From Scatomorpha sp964535405 (GTDB lineage: Bacteria; Bacillota; Clostridia; Oscillospirales; Oscillospiraceae): DNA of 29,009 nucleotides. This document shows positions 13,872-21,929 of the stretch, in pieces. The position numbers were made by a program, and so were the translations under genes. The DNA lies in the NCBI GenBank assembly GCA_964535405.1, contig CAZHUG010000029.1:1-29009 (forward strand). The letters run 5' to 3'. Each line of letters opens with the position of its first letter. Position 1 is the first letter of the stretch. Below the pieces are notes generated by a model. It made no database searches. It saw only the letters and a program-made list of their open reading frames with translations, and was not told the origin of the DNA.

Positions 13872-15329
13872 TCAGAAGCCGGAGCCAATGGCCAGACCGA
13901 GGAGCGTTGCCACAAGCACATGTATAAAGGATGCTGCCATTCCCCATTTGATCATGGACTTGGTGTTCACCCAGCCGGAACCGTAAACAACAGCTGCGTT
14001 CGGGCTGGCGGGTGGTGTGCAAAGACCGTTCATTGCACCACTTGTCACGACGGCCGCAACAAGCACAGTGCTCAGCGTGTCTGCATAGACCGTCATCGCG
14101 AGGGGAACAGCGATGGCAAATACGATTGACAAGGAGACTGAATTGGAGCAGAAATTGGTGATGAGATTCACGAGCAGCACCATTGTAAACAGGAACATAA
14201 TGGGGCTGACGTTTGCAAATGCCGGGCCGAGCAGGCCGGACAGCCATGCTGAAATGCCGATATCCGCATTTCCCATGAATGAGCCCAGACCCATTATTGC
14301 GGCGATAAACATGAAGGTCGGCCAGCTCACAGCCTTGACTGCATCGCTCCAGTCGAGAATTGGAGCGCCGTCGACCTTTACAAGGTTCATCACAAACAGT
14401 GCCAGCAGCGGGGGGATGCAGTTATTTATTTTGTTCAGGAAGGGATATGCGGCTGGCCAGACATATTTGCTCAGACCGGGCAAAACCCAGAAAATTACGC
14501 AAATTATATAGATACAGACGGACCACTTTTCCTTTTTTGTCATTTTGCCGCAGCTGGCTGACAACGCCTCGTAGTCTATGGAGGTCAAAACCGAAACATT
14601 GGGACGCCAAACGAATTTAACCATTACAAAAAACAGCAGAGATGCGACGATAGCGATCGGGGTGCAGATGGCGCAGTACTCAAAAAAGTCCATTGCCTCG
14701 CCGGTAAAGGACTCAAAAAATGAAAAGCCCTGGATAGCAACGGCGTGAGAAATAGGGTTTGCTCCGTTCGCGAAAGATGCCGTTGCAAGCGTTCCTAAAA
14801 GAACTGCAACAACGAGCGGGTGCTGATCAAGCTTTTTAAGACCCACACTTTCAAATATCTCGATTGCGATGGGGAGCATAATCATGATTGTTGCGGCTGA
14901 GGACAGGACAAAACTCAGAACAAAGTTTGCCAGCAGGTACATTGCGATGGTCCACCACGGACTCTTTCGCGCGAGCTTATTTGTCAGGAACCAGACTGCA
15001 ATTCTGCGGGCGGCACCGCTTTTTGTAAGGCAGGCGGCGAGCATGAAGCAAAACAGCAAAAACACAACGGTGTTATTGCCAAAGGTGGATTGTGTGACCT
15101 TTGCCACGGTCATATCGGGGACGGTCATCATGGCAAAGACTACCGCCATGCTTGGCCAGCCGGTGCCCCAGCTCAAAAATAGAATGATAGCGCCAATAAG
15201 TATTCCAAGAACCTGCAAGCCCGCCTGACTGAGACCGGCGGGCGGGGTGATAAAATGTGTTGCGAACATGAAAATGATTGCGATGACAAGAGATATCCAC
15301 TTGCCGACAGACGTCCTTTTTGCAGTCAT
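13872..15329 (-). CDS. SLC13/DASS-type anion:cation symporter (paralogue 1)
   Basis: A 485-residue membrane protein with about 11-12 hydrophobic segments and the two-repeat DASS layout (hairpin LSSAATIMIMLPI in the first half, FCSNSVSLSIVFAIAVPL in the second). Family members carry dicarboxylates, tricarboxylates, sulfate or related anions, usually with sodium. The canonical SNT signatures are altered: SSA at 143-145 and SNS at 395-397. It is less similar to the other two transporters of this window than they are to each other, for instance NGANPISHAV where they have AQASTP. ATG 15329 is chosen over 15344 because GGGAGAG then lies 9-10 bases upstream. It is divergent from a GntR regulator gene, its likely controller. 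The substrate is unknown. Confidence 0.85.
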   Translation of the reverse strand: MTAKRTSVGKWISLVIAIIFMFATHFITPPAGLSQAGLQVLGILIGAIILFLSWGTGWPSMAVVFAMMTVPDMTVAKVTQSTFGNNTVVFLLFCFMLAACLTKSGAARRIAVWFLTNKLARKSPWWTIAMYLLANFVLSFVLSSAATIMIMLPIAIEIFESVGLKKLDQHPLVVAVLLGTLATASFANGANPISHAVAIQGFSFFESFTGEAMDFFEYCAICTPIAIVASLLFFVMVKFVWRPNVSVLTSIDYEALSASCGKMTKKEKWSVCIYIICVIFWVLPGLSKYVWPAAYPFLNKINNCIPPLLALFVMNLVKVDGAPILDWSDAVKAVSWPTFMFIAAIMGLGSFMGNADIGISAWLSGLLGPAFANVSPIMFLFTMVLLVNLITNFCSNSVSLSIVFAIAVPLAMTVYADTLSTVLVAAVVTSGAMNGLCTPPASPNAAVVYGSGWVNTKSMIKWGMAASFIHVLVATLLGLAIGSGF

Positions 15330-15445
15330 TATTCTCTCTCCCATTTCTATGTGTTTTAACCTGTTGTCGTATCAGCCGACGACCAGCCGCCGGCATTGAC
15401 ACACTTCGAGCGCTATTCTCGCCCAAGAACAGCTTGATCGACAGA

Positions 15446-15475
15446 ATATTACTATGCTCAAATGCAATGTGTCAA
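15446..15475 (-). promoter_or_regulatory. Putative promoter of DASS transporter 1
   Basis: On the - strand TTGACA (15475-15470), 18-base spacer, TAATAT (15451-15446). It implies a leader of about 110 bases before ATG 15329. Confidence 0.5.
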
Positions 15476-15596
15476 CAAGTGACCACAAGCCTCGAAAACG
15501 TTCGACTGTTTGTTCATTTTTGAGAATGTGTAATACAATGGCTTTTCCGAAATGTACAAATTGACGGGAAAATGTGTGTTATATTGATGACTAACA

Positions 15597-15626
15597 TTGA
15601 CTTTTCTCTGAAAGGCAACCTATAAT
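15597..15626 (+). promoter_or_regulatory. Promoter of the first GntR regulator gene
   Basis: TTGACT at 15597-15602, 18-base spacer, TATAAT at 15621-15626. The ribosome site GAAGG is at 15663-15667, before ATG 15674. Confidence 0.65.
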
Positions 15627-15673
15627 AAAATAGGCGGTGTGTCGTATAATTCATCGCGGAAAGAAGGCTTGAA

Positions 15674-16411
15674 ATGTCGGTTTCGGAGAAAACATATGCT
15701 CAGACTATAAAGGCACTGCGAGACAAAAATCCGTTTATCACCAATACAGAGCTTGTTTATATTGTGCTGCGTGATAGCATAGTGTCTCACAGGATCAATC
15801 CCGGACAAAAGCTCAATCAGGAGCAGATAGCCATTGAAATGAGCGTGAGCCGCACACCGGTACGTGATGCCTTTATAGCACTTGAGGGCGATGGTTTCCT
15901 GGAAAAGGGCGCTCAAGGCTACACTGTATACGAAATGCAGGCCGGCGACTATGTGATGCTGCTGGATGTGCGCATGGCGCTGGAGACGCTCGCCGCCAAG
16001 CTAGCCTGCTCCAGAATGCTGGGCTCCGAGCGGCGTTTGGTGGAGAAGAATCTCAAAGAAGCTGTGGAACTGCTGAAAAAGGGCAGCGATATAGCTTGGG
16101 ACGAGGATTTTGACATTATCAATAAATCTCTGGCGGAAAAGCTGTTTTATAAGTTAGGACAGAAGGATCACGAGTTTCATATGCTTATCATGACATCTGC
16201 TCACAACAAGTATCTGCTGGAGTCGTATATGAACATTGACCCCAGAATTCAATTTTTCCGTTATTCTGCGCTCAGCGTGAGTTCTTGCCTAAATATGGTG
16301 GAGCGGCATCAGAAAATTTATGACGCAATTTGCCAAAGGGACGAGGATTTGGCTGAGCGCAGGATGAAGAAACATTTGACACTCACTATACCGCGCGCAA
16401 TCCGCTACTGA
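15674..16411 (+). CDS. FadR-type GntR transcriptional regulator (FCD domain), paralogue 1
   Basis: A 245-residue regulator. The winged helix lies at about residues 24-92 (NTELVYIVLRDSIVSHRINPGQKLNQEQIA...SVSRTPVRDAFIALEGDGFLE), and an all-helical FCD ligand domain follows (DVRMALETLAAKLA, EFHMLIMTSAHNKYLLE, ERHQKIYDAICQRDEDLAERRMKKHL). The EFH and AHN positions fit the metal- and carboxylate-binding site of FCD proteins, which typically sense organic acids. An insertion around residues 130-165 separates it from the second GntR of the window, to which it is otherwise clearly related. It is divergent from transporter 1 and upstream of the Ldh2 gene, with its own terminator, so it probably senses the transported acid and controls these genes. 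Confidence 0.9.
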   Translation: MSVSEKTYAQTIKALRDKNPFITNTELVYIVLRDSIVSHRINPGQKLNQEQIAIEMSVSRTPVRDAFIALEGDGFLEKGAQGYTVYEMQAGDYVMLLDVRMALETLAAKLACSRMLGSERRLVEKNLKEAVELLKKGSDIAWDEDFDIINKSLAEKLFYKLGQKDHEFHMLIMTSAHNKYLLESYMNIDPRIQFFRYSALSVSSCLNMVERHQKIYDAICQRDEDLAERRMKKHLTLTIPRAIRY

Positions 16412-16445
16412 GAGAAATTGAGTTATTTAATACGAAGATATGAGG

Positions 16446-16479
16446 GCTTGCACATAAACTTGTGCAAGCTTTTTGTTTT
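16446..16479 (+). terminator. Terminator after the first GntR gene
   Basis: A 9-bp stem, GCTTGCACA (16446-16454) with TGTGCAAGC (16461-16469), then TTTTTGTTTTGG. Confidence 0.85.
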
Positions 16480-16489
16480 GGACTTTTTT

Positions 16490-16519
16490 TCGACACGAAG
16501 GCACTTGAGCACTTATAGT
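16490..16519 (+). promoter_or_regulatory. Putative promoter of the Ldh2-type dehydrogenase gene
   Basis: TCGACA at 16490-16495, 18-base spacer, TATAGT at 16514-16519; each box is one base off consensus. It would give a leader of about 155 bases. Confidence 0.45.
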
Positions 16520-16525
16520 TATGCT

Positions 16526-16681
16526 GAAGAATGACGGAGCGCCCACTCTGTCAGTAAAATGAACATAAGCACGCCGCAACCAACTGCGCTGTGCTTCCGT
16601 TGAGAGGAGCGATTGCTTCATAGGATGTTTTCCGCCTTTGAGGCGGGATCTGCAACTGTCTTAAAAAGGAAGTGACATAAA
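16526..16681 (+). promoter_or_regulatory. Structured 5' leader of the Ldh2-type dehydrogenase gene
   Basis: Three successive hairpins: TGACGGAG/CTCTGTCA (16532-16539 with 16546-16553); AAGCAC..CGCA/TGCG..GTGCTT (16567-16596, with a 2x2 internal loop); and CCGCC/GGCGG (16632-16646), about 20 bases before the ribosome site AAGGAAG (16666-16672). No frame with a ribosome site is seen. It may be a cis-regulatory RNA of a class I do not recognise, or ordinary leader structure. Confidence 0.4.
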
Positions 16682-17740
16682 ATGAAATTAAGCTATAAAC
16701 AGGAAGTGAAGCTATGCAAAGCGCTGCTTGAGGGTGCGGGAATGAACAATAGTGACGCCGAAATACTCGCCGATTCCGTTGCGCACTCTGACTTTACCGG
16801 CATATATTCCCATGGACTGTCCAGATTTTCAAATTATCTTAAGCGCTTTGCTAACGGGGCTATGAAGCCGAACGCCGATCTGACAATAACCATGGATAAT
16901 GGCTCGACGGTGGCCTTTGACTGCGATAACGGCTGCGGTGTAGTTTCTTTGACTTGTGTGTACGAGCAGATGCTTGAGCGCGCCAGACAGTACGGCATTG
17001 TCATTGCGACCGGCAGAAGGTCGTCCAACATCGGCTGCGGCAGCTTCTATGCCGGAAGGGCAGCCGAGGACGGGCTCATCGGGATGTTCTGCTGCAACAC
17101 CGTTAAATGCGTTGCGCCCTTCGGTGGAGCTGACAGCTTTCTCGGGACAAATCCCATAGTTGTGGCTGCGCCCGCCGGCGGGGAGTTGCCGCTTGTTCTT
17201 GACATTTCCACGACCATAACTGCTATGGGAAAAATTCAGGCGGCGGCGCGTGAGGGCAAGCCGATTCCTGAGGGCTGGGCTCTGGACGGGAACGGCAAAC
17301 CAACCACGGATGCAAGAGCCGCCAAGACCGTCCTTCCCATCGCCGGTCCCAAGGGCTATGGTCTCGGGGTAATGGTAGAAATGTTCTCCGCCCTGCTCGC
17401 ACAGGCAGGCTATGGTGCCGGAGTAGGTGTTCCGGACAAGGGTGAGCAGGAAAATACCGGCTTTGCCATGATTCTTGTAGACGTCGAGAAGTTTATGCCC
17501 CTGGAGCAATTCAAGAGTTCTGTCGATGAATATATCCGCAACATAAAGGCTAGCCGCAAGGCAGAGGGCGTACAGGAAATATATCTGCCCGGAGAGCTTG
17601 AATTTAGAAGATACGAACAGTACATGCAAACAGGCTATGAGGTCAGCGATGCTCTTGGCGCAGAGCTTGCAGCATATGCAAGTCAGTTTGGAATCGTACC
17701 GAATGGCACAAGTTTTGAAGAGCTTGCAAAAACGCTGTAA
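16682..17740 (+). CDS. Ldh2/YlbC-family NAD(P)-dependent 2-hydroxyacid dehydrogenase (malate/L-lactate/sulfolactate DH type)
   Basis: A 352-residue oxidoreductase of the Ldh2 family, whose members oxidise malate, lactate, sulfolactate or ureidoglycolate to the 2-oxoacid, or reduce cyclic imino acids. Seen: DFTGIYSHGLSRFSNYLKR with His44, APFGGADSFLGTNPIVVAAP, LVLDISTT, and EGWALDGNGKPTTD followed by GPKGYGLGVMVEM. The family block SNHFG is replaced by SSNIG at 114-118, so its conserved histidine is Asn116. This suggests changed chemistry or substrate. AAGGAAG at 16666-16672 sets the start. It stands between the GntR regulator and the VOR/Ptb/Buk operon on the other strand, and would supply the 2-oxoacid for VOR. 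The true substrate cannot be read from the sequence. Confidence 0.85.
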   Translation: MKLSYKQEVKLCKALLEGAGMNNSDAEILADSVAHSDFTGIYSHGLSRFSNYLKRFANGAMKPNADLTITMDNGSTVAFDCDNGCGVVSLTCVYEQMLERARQYGIVIATGRRSSNIGCGSFYAGRAAEDGLIGMFCCNTVKCVAPFGGADSFLGTNPIVVAAPAGGELPLVLDISTTITAMGKIQAAAREGKPIPEGWALDGNGKPTTDARAAKTVLPIAGPKGYGLGVMVEMFSALLAQAGYGAGVGVPDKGEQENTGFAMILVDVEKFMPLEQFKSSVDEYIRNIKASRKAEGVQEIYLPGELEFRRYEQYMQTGYEVSDALGAELAAYASQFGIVPNGTSFEELAKTL

Positions 17741-17758
17741 TTTATACTACTATAAACT

Positions 17759-17804
17759 GAAATCAAAGAACCCAACGACACAGTCGTTGGGTTCTTTGAT
17801 TTTG
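17759..17804. terminator. Bidirectional terminator between the Ldh2 gene and transporter 2
   Basis: A perfect stem of at least 18 bp (17761-17778 with 17784-17801), 5-base loop CACAG, and TTGCTTATTTTG downstream on the + strand. It lies between convergent genes. Confidence 0.85.
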
Positions 17805-17856
17805 CTTATTTTGAGAATGAAAGTATCAACGAGTGCAGGGAAGCTGTGGCCTACCA

Positions 17857-19320
17857 TCAGCCAAGCACAATCCCACCCAGGAATATGCCCATCGCGCATA
17901 CTATGATAGAGCAGATGACAGTAGTTGTTATGCCATAATAGAACATCCTGCCGAGCGACAGCCATCCGCTTCCAGCGGCGACGGCTGCGGGCGGAGTTGC
18001 CGGGGGAGTGGCAAAGGCATAGCTTGCCGAGGTTGTGATGAGTATGGAGATGAGTGCGGGATTTACGCGTCCGGCAAAGATGGTTGCAACGAGCGGCATA
18101 GCCACGGCGTGGCAGACTGCGATGCAAACAGCGTTAGACATGACGTTTGTTAGAAGCATCGTCATGCAGGTCATGACGATGATAAATGTAATTGGACTCA
18201 TGTTAGCCACAAGCGGTCCAATGGTGTCCGACAGCCATATTGACATTCCGATGTTCGCGTTTGAATAAGTGCTGCCCAGAGCTAAAATCGCACCCATAAA
18301 GAAAATGAGCGACCATGAGACATTTTTGAGCCCCTCCTGAAAGTCGTAGACCGGCTTGCCATCTACCTTGATGACGTGCATGAGCACCACAGCAATGATT
18401 GGAACATAGTTTTGGTTGAGCTTACTCAAAGCCGGTGCTATAGACGGTGCGATTACCTTTGAAAGCCCCGGTACGGCCCACATCACGATGACGATGCAGT
18501 AGAGCGTGAGGGCAATCTTTTCATTAGCCTTCATCGGTCCGATTGACGCCTTTATACTGTTGGAGTTAATGCCCGAAACGCGGCTCATGTCCGGCTTGAA
18601 GACAAACCTCACCAGAAGACACCATGCAAGGGTGCATACAAGCGCGGTCGGAAGACATACTGCGCAATACTGCAGGAAGTCAATGACACCGCCGGTGTAG
18701 GTTGTATATGTTGACATTCCTATGATCGTCATGGCATGGGAAACCGGTGTGGAGGCCTGCGCGATCTGAGCAATCACGACAAGCCCGCAGACCATGACCG
18801 AGGGAAACACGGCGTTTTCTTCTTTTTTAAAGCCCAGCTCGTCGAAAATCACATATAATATGGGCAAAAATATCATTACGGTCGCTGTCGCGGAGAGAAC
18901 CGAGGACACAACGAATATTGCAATGAAAATCATGTTGACCGTGAACCAGGGGCCTCGTTGCGCGGTTTTGCTGCTTATAAACCAGATTGCAATGCGCCGT
19001 GCGGCACCGGTTTTAACCAAGCTTCCACTCAAAAGGAAGCAAAGAATCAGAAAAAAGACTGTATCGCTGCCCAGGGAGGTTGCAAGTACGGTTTTGGGTC
19101 CCAGCTCGGGAACCAGCATAAGCCCCAGTAAAACGAGCAGGTTTGGCCAATCAACCGATATGAAAAGCCAGAAAATCATACCTCCCATGGTTATGCCCAG
19201 GATGCGAAAGATGGCAAGGGGAATGCCGGCAGGAGCGGGGAGTATAAATGGTGCGAAAATAAAGAAAGTGCCCAGAAGCCCTGCGGCTAGCTTCAAGTAG
19301 TCTTTAAGGCTTTTTTGCAT
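17857..19320 (-). CDS. SLC13/DASS-type anion:cation symporter (paralogue 2)
   Basis: A 487-residue membrane protein with about 11-12 hydrophobic segments. The substrate-site hairpins read LSATATVMIFLPI (SAT at 143-145 instead of SNT) and VMSNAVCIAVCHAVAMPL (SNA at 395-397). AQASTPVSHAMTIIGMSTYTTYTG and FATPPATPPAAVAAGSGW are shared almost word for word with transporter 3, showing a duplication. It is the last gene of the long - strand operon, 36 bases after the VOR gamma-subunit gene, and ends at the bidirectional terminator. It may import the operon's substrate or export its acid product. The start follows GAGAGGAA. Confidence 0.87.
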   Translation of the reverse strand: MQKSLKDYLKLAAGLLGTFFIFAPFILPAPAGIPLAIFRILGITMGGMIFWLFISVDWPNLLVLLGLMLVPELGPKTVLATSLGSDTVFFLILCFLLSGSLVKTGAARRIAIWFISSKTAQRGPWFTVNMIFIAIFVVSSVLSATATVMIFLPILYVIFDELGFKKEENAVFPSVMVCGLVVIAQIAQASTPVSHAMTIIGMSTYTTYTGGVIDFLQYCAVCLPTALVCTLAWCLLVRFVFKPDMSRVSGINSNSIKASIGPMKANEKIALTLYCIVIVMWAVPGLSKVIAPSIAPALSKLNQNYVPIIAVVLMHVIKVDGKPVYDFQEGLKNVSWSLIFFMGAILALGSTYSNANIGMSIWLSDTIGPLVANMSPITFIIVMTCMTMLLTNVMSNAVCIAVCHAVAMPLVATIFAGRVNPALISILITTSASYAFATPPATPPAAVAAGSGWLSLGRMFYYGITTTVICSIIVCAMGIFLGGIVLG

Positions 19321-19356
19321 AGTATACCCTATTCCTCTCTAACGGTTATACATGGC

Positions 19357-19893
19357 TCAGATAATGTTATATCCTTCTTCGAAAGCAGCGGTGTTTAAGC
19401 TCTCAAATTTATTTTTCCCTTTTTTACTGAACATATCGTTCATGCCGTCGCGACCTGCGTCGTGGGTGAAGTCGCCGAGCAGCTTGGTTATTGCTCCGAC
19501 CATGACGATGTTGGCGCCCTTGGGATTTTTGACCTTGTCGGCGAGCTGATTGCAGGGCACCATGACGACGGTGATGTCGTCGCGCACGTCGGTGGGCTCT
19601 GTCATCATGTCAGAATTCACGAGAATTATCCCACCCGGCTTCACAAGTCCGACAAACTTCTTGAACGACGGGGTGTTCATCGCAAGCACGAGGTCGGGCT
19701 TCTGCTGTCCGACGTTATATATCTTTTCCTTGCCGTACTTTACGGTGCAGTTGGCCGTGCCGCCGCGCATTGCAGCGCCGTAGGCGGGCATCCAGGTTGC
19801 GTTATTGCCTCCGAAGAGGGCAATCTGTGAGACTATGAGGCCGGCTGTCAGGACGCCCTGTCCGCCGAAGCCCGCAAATACTATTTCTCTCAT
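19357..19893 (-). CDS. 2-oxoacid:ferredoxin oxidoreductase, gamma subunit (VorC/KorC type)
   Basis: A 178-residue subunit beginning MREIVFAGFGGQGVLTAGLIV, the signature of the gamma domain of pyruvate/2-oxoacid ferredoxin oxidoreductases. The block WMPAYGAAMRGGTANCTVKYG is also typical. It completes the four-gene enzyme (ferredoxin, alpha, beta, gamma) encoded in this order on the - strand. The internal ATG at 19893 is the true start: GAGGAG lies 9 bases before it, and it follows the beta-subunit TGA after one base. In this enzyme class the gamma subunit helps form the CoA and interface region. Confidence 0.92.
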   Translation of the reverse strand: MREIVFAGFGGQGVLTAGLIVSQIALFGGNNATWMPAYGAAMRGGTANCTVKYGKEKIYNVGQQKPDLVLAMNTPSFKKFVGLVKPGGIILVNSDMMTEPTDVRDDITVVMVPCNQLADKVKNPKGANIVMVGAITKLLGDFTHDAGRDGMNDMFSKKGKNKFESLNTAAFEEGYNII

Positions 19894-19894
19894 A

Positions 19895-20632
19895 TCAGTT
19901 GTCTCCTCTCTTAACGAATTCGCCCAGCTCGTAATATGGGATAATGTTTTCAATCATGTGATTTTTAGCTTTGACAGGATCCATGTTCCAGTTGGTGGGG
20001 CAGGTGCTCATGGTCTCAACCAGGGAGTAGCCCTCGCCGTTGAGCTGCGCCTTGAGCGCGTTCATGATATAGCCCTTGAGCTTATTAATTTCCGCCGGGG
20101 AAGTGACTGCGCCGCGCGCAACATAGGCGGGCTTGAAGCTGTGCGCGATGAGCTCGGGCATTTTAATGGGATCGCCTGTTTTCTCGGTGTCTCTGCCCCT
20201 GGGAGAGGTGGCGGTCACCATGCCCGGCATGGTTGTCCAGCTCATCTGACCACCGGTCATGCCGAAGTTTGCGTTGTTGACGGTGAAGACGGAAATGTTC
20301 TCGTTTCTATAGGCCGCGTTGAGCGTCTCGGCAATGCCGATGTTGTAGGCGTCGCCATCACCCTGATAGGTGAAGACGAGCATCTCGGGCTCTGCGCGGC
20401 GCACGCCGGTTGCGACTGCTGCCGCTCGCCCGTGGGGGGACTGGATAAGGTCTACGTTTATGCCGCTCTTAAGATGGCAGCTGCATCCGACGCCGATAGC
20501 GCAGATGGTTTTTTTATCCATGCCAAGCTCCTCAATGCACTCGCAGATGAGGCGCAGCAATACTCCGTGGCCGCAGCCGGCGCAGAACATTGCATAGTTG
20601 CACAGCTCGGGAACTTTTTTAGTAACAGCCAT
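19895..20632 (-). CDS. 2-oxoacid:ferredoxin oxidoreductase, beta (TPP-binding) subunit (VorA/KorB type)
   Basis: A 245-residue subunit carrying thiamine pyrophosphate: CAGCGHG (residues 17-23), the GDGDAYNIG metal and diphosphate motif (91-99), and NNANFGMTGGQMSWTT. It decarboxylates a 2-oxoacid and passes electrons to ferredoxin. It lies between the alpha and gamma genes, two bases after the alpha stop. The sequence does not decide between branched-chain, aromatic or 2-oxoglutarate specificity; the VorB-like alpha subunit and the Ptb/Buk partners point to branched or short-chain oxoacids (inference). Confidence 0.92.
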   Translation of the reverse strand: MAVTKKVPELCNYAMFCAGCGHGVLLRLICECIEELGMDKKTICAIGVGCSCHLKSGINVDLIQSPHGRAAAVATGVRRAEPEMLVFTYQGDGDAYNIGIAETLNAAYRNENISVFTVNNANFGMTGGQMSWTTMPGMVTATSPRGRDTEKTGDPIKMPELIAHSFKPAYVARGAVTSPAEINKLKGYIMNALKAQLNGEGYSLVETMSTCPTNWNMDPVKAKNHMIENIIPYYELGEFVKRGDN

Positions 20633-20634
20633 AA

Positions 20635-21699
20635 TTAGTAAACCTCCTTTATCTCGCCGCTGAGGATTTTTCCGAAATCTCTCAGGATGTCGTCGTCCTT
20701 GGGTATGTCATAGACATAGGGCAGTGCGTAGACGGGCATGGCACCCATGCCACATTTTTTAGCGGTGAGCGCCACGTCATCAACCATCTGACCCTCGCCG
20801 TTTGTCTCGACACTTATGAAGGCCTTGAGAGCTTTGTTGTCCACGAGCGGCTCGAAGGCTTTGACGGGGAAGGGCCAAACAGAAATTGGACGAATGTACC
20901 CGACTTTTTTGCCCTCCTGGCGCATCTGCTCGACAAGACCCTGCACGGCACGACCCGGCAGACCGATTGCCACAAAGATATACTCCGCGTCCTCGGTGTA
21001 CTTTGCCTCCCAGCGCTGCTCGTTCTCGCGCATCAGTTTAAGCTTTGAAATATATTCATCGGACTCGGCCACAAGATCACGTCCCAAAAAGTCGCCGCGC
21101 TTGACCTTGTATGTACCGTCAAGACCCCAGTCGCACTTTGTGAATTCTCTGAATTCCGGGTAATCACAGGGCTCCATCATCTGACCAAGCCCGCTTTCGG
21201 TCATGATCTGGACGATTGTACGGTATTTTTCAGCCAGGTCAAACGATTCGTACATGAGGTCAACAGCCTCTTGAACTGTGCTCGGGCAGAGCACGATGTT
21301 TCTGTAGTCACCGTTTCCGCCGCCGCGGGTCTCACGCAGATAGTCAGTCTGAGAGCCGTTGAGCGCCCCGAGACCGTTGCCCCAGCGCACGACGTTTAGC
21401 AAAACGGCGGGGAAGTTCATCTGCGCCATGTAGGAGATGCCCTCCTGCTTCAGAGATATGCCGGGTCCTGAGGAGGCCGTCAATACACGGCGTCCGCAAG
21501 CCGACACACCCATGACCATGTTTATCGCTGCAAGCTCGCTCTCTGCCTGAATGAACTGCCGTCCCAGCTCGGGAAGGCGGTCAGACAGATACTCCATTGC
21601 GTCCGTAGATGGAGTTATTGGGTATCCCGCATAGACTTCTATTCCGGCACGCACCGCGGCTTCTGCCATAGCGATGTTGCCCTTTACCATATCACCCAT
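20635..21699 (-). CDS. vorB: 2-oxoacid:ferredoxin oxidoreductase, alpha subunit (VorB/KorA type)
   Basis: A 354-residue subunit. The opening KGNIAMAEAAVRAGIEVYAGYPITPSTDAMEYL and the block SGPGISLKQEGISYMAQMNFP match VorB of 3-methyl-2-oxobutanoate:ferredoxin oxidoreductases, as do GGGNGDYRNIVLCPSTVQEA and GQMMEPCDYPE. The length is right for the four-subunit class in which alpha and gamma are separate. AAGGAGGA sits 7 bases before the ATG and overlaps the stop of the ferredoxin subunit gene, so translation is tightly coupled. The enzyme would convert a 2-oxoacid plus CoA to acyl-CoA, CO2 and reduced ferredoxin. Confidence 0.9.
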   Translation of the reverse strand: MGDMVKGNIAMAEAAVRAGIEVYAGYPITPSTDAMEYLSDRLPELGRQFIQAESELAAINMVMGVSACGRRVLTASSGPGISLKQEGISYMAQMNFPAVLLNVVRWGNGLGALNGSQTDYLRETRGGGNGDYRNIVLCPSTVQEAVDLMYESFDLAEKYRTIVQIMTESGLGQMMEPCDYPEFREFTKCDWGLDGTYKVKRGDFLGRDLVAESDEYISKLKLMRENEQRWEAKYTEDAEYIFVAIGLPGRAVQGLVEQMRQEGKKVGYIRPISVWPFPVKAFEPLVDNKALKAFISVETNGEGQMVDDVALTAKKCGMGAMPVYALPYVYDIPKDDDILRDFGKILSGEIKEVY

Positions 21700-21712
21700 T
21701 GCTCATTCCTCC

Positions 21713-21913
21713 TTATTCCGAGATGGTGAATGCCCCGTCGGGGCAGACAATATAGCACAGGCCGCAGCCGATGCAGTTTTCTGTGATGACCTCAGCGTGC
21801 TTATATCCTCTGGAGTTGATGTTATTTGTCATCCGGAGCGCGCCCTTCTTGCAGACCTCCATGCACAAGGTGCAGCCCTTGCAGCTCTCGGGGTCAATTT
21901 TAGCTATACTCAT
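21713..21913 (-). CDS. 2-oxoacid:ferredoxin oxidoreductase, delta subunit (2[4Fe-4S] ferredoxin)
   Basis: A 66-residue ferredoxin with two clusters: CKGCTLCMEVCKKG and CIGCGLCYIVCPDG, each a CxxCxxCxxxC motif. It carries electrons from the TPP site to soluble ferredoxin. The start MSIAKID follows GGGAGG on the - strand; the longer frame to 21958 runs into the upstream ptb gene and is not used. The stop lies inside the ribosome site of the alpha subunit. Confidence 0.93.
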   Translation of the reverse strand: MSIAKIDPESCKGCTLCMEVCKKGALRMTNNINSRGYKHAEVITENCIGCGLCYIVCPDGAFTISE

Positions 21914-21929
21914 ATTTGCCTCCCGTAAA

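Larger units (their letters stand above)
15330..15673. promoter_or_regulatory. Divergent control region between transporter 1 and the GntR regulator
   Basis: A 344-base gene-free stretch. It holds a promoter on each strand (listed separately), a leader of about 100 bases for the transporter with a weak GC-rich hairpin (near 15374-15393), and no open frame with a ribosome site. I did not find a clear palindromic GntR operator by eye. Confidence 0.5.
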
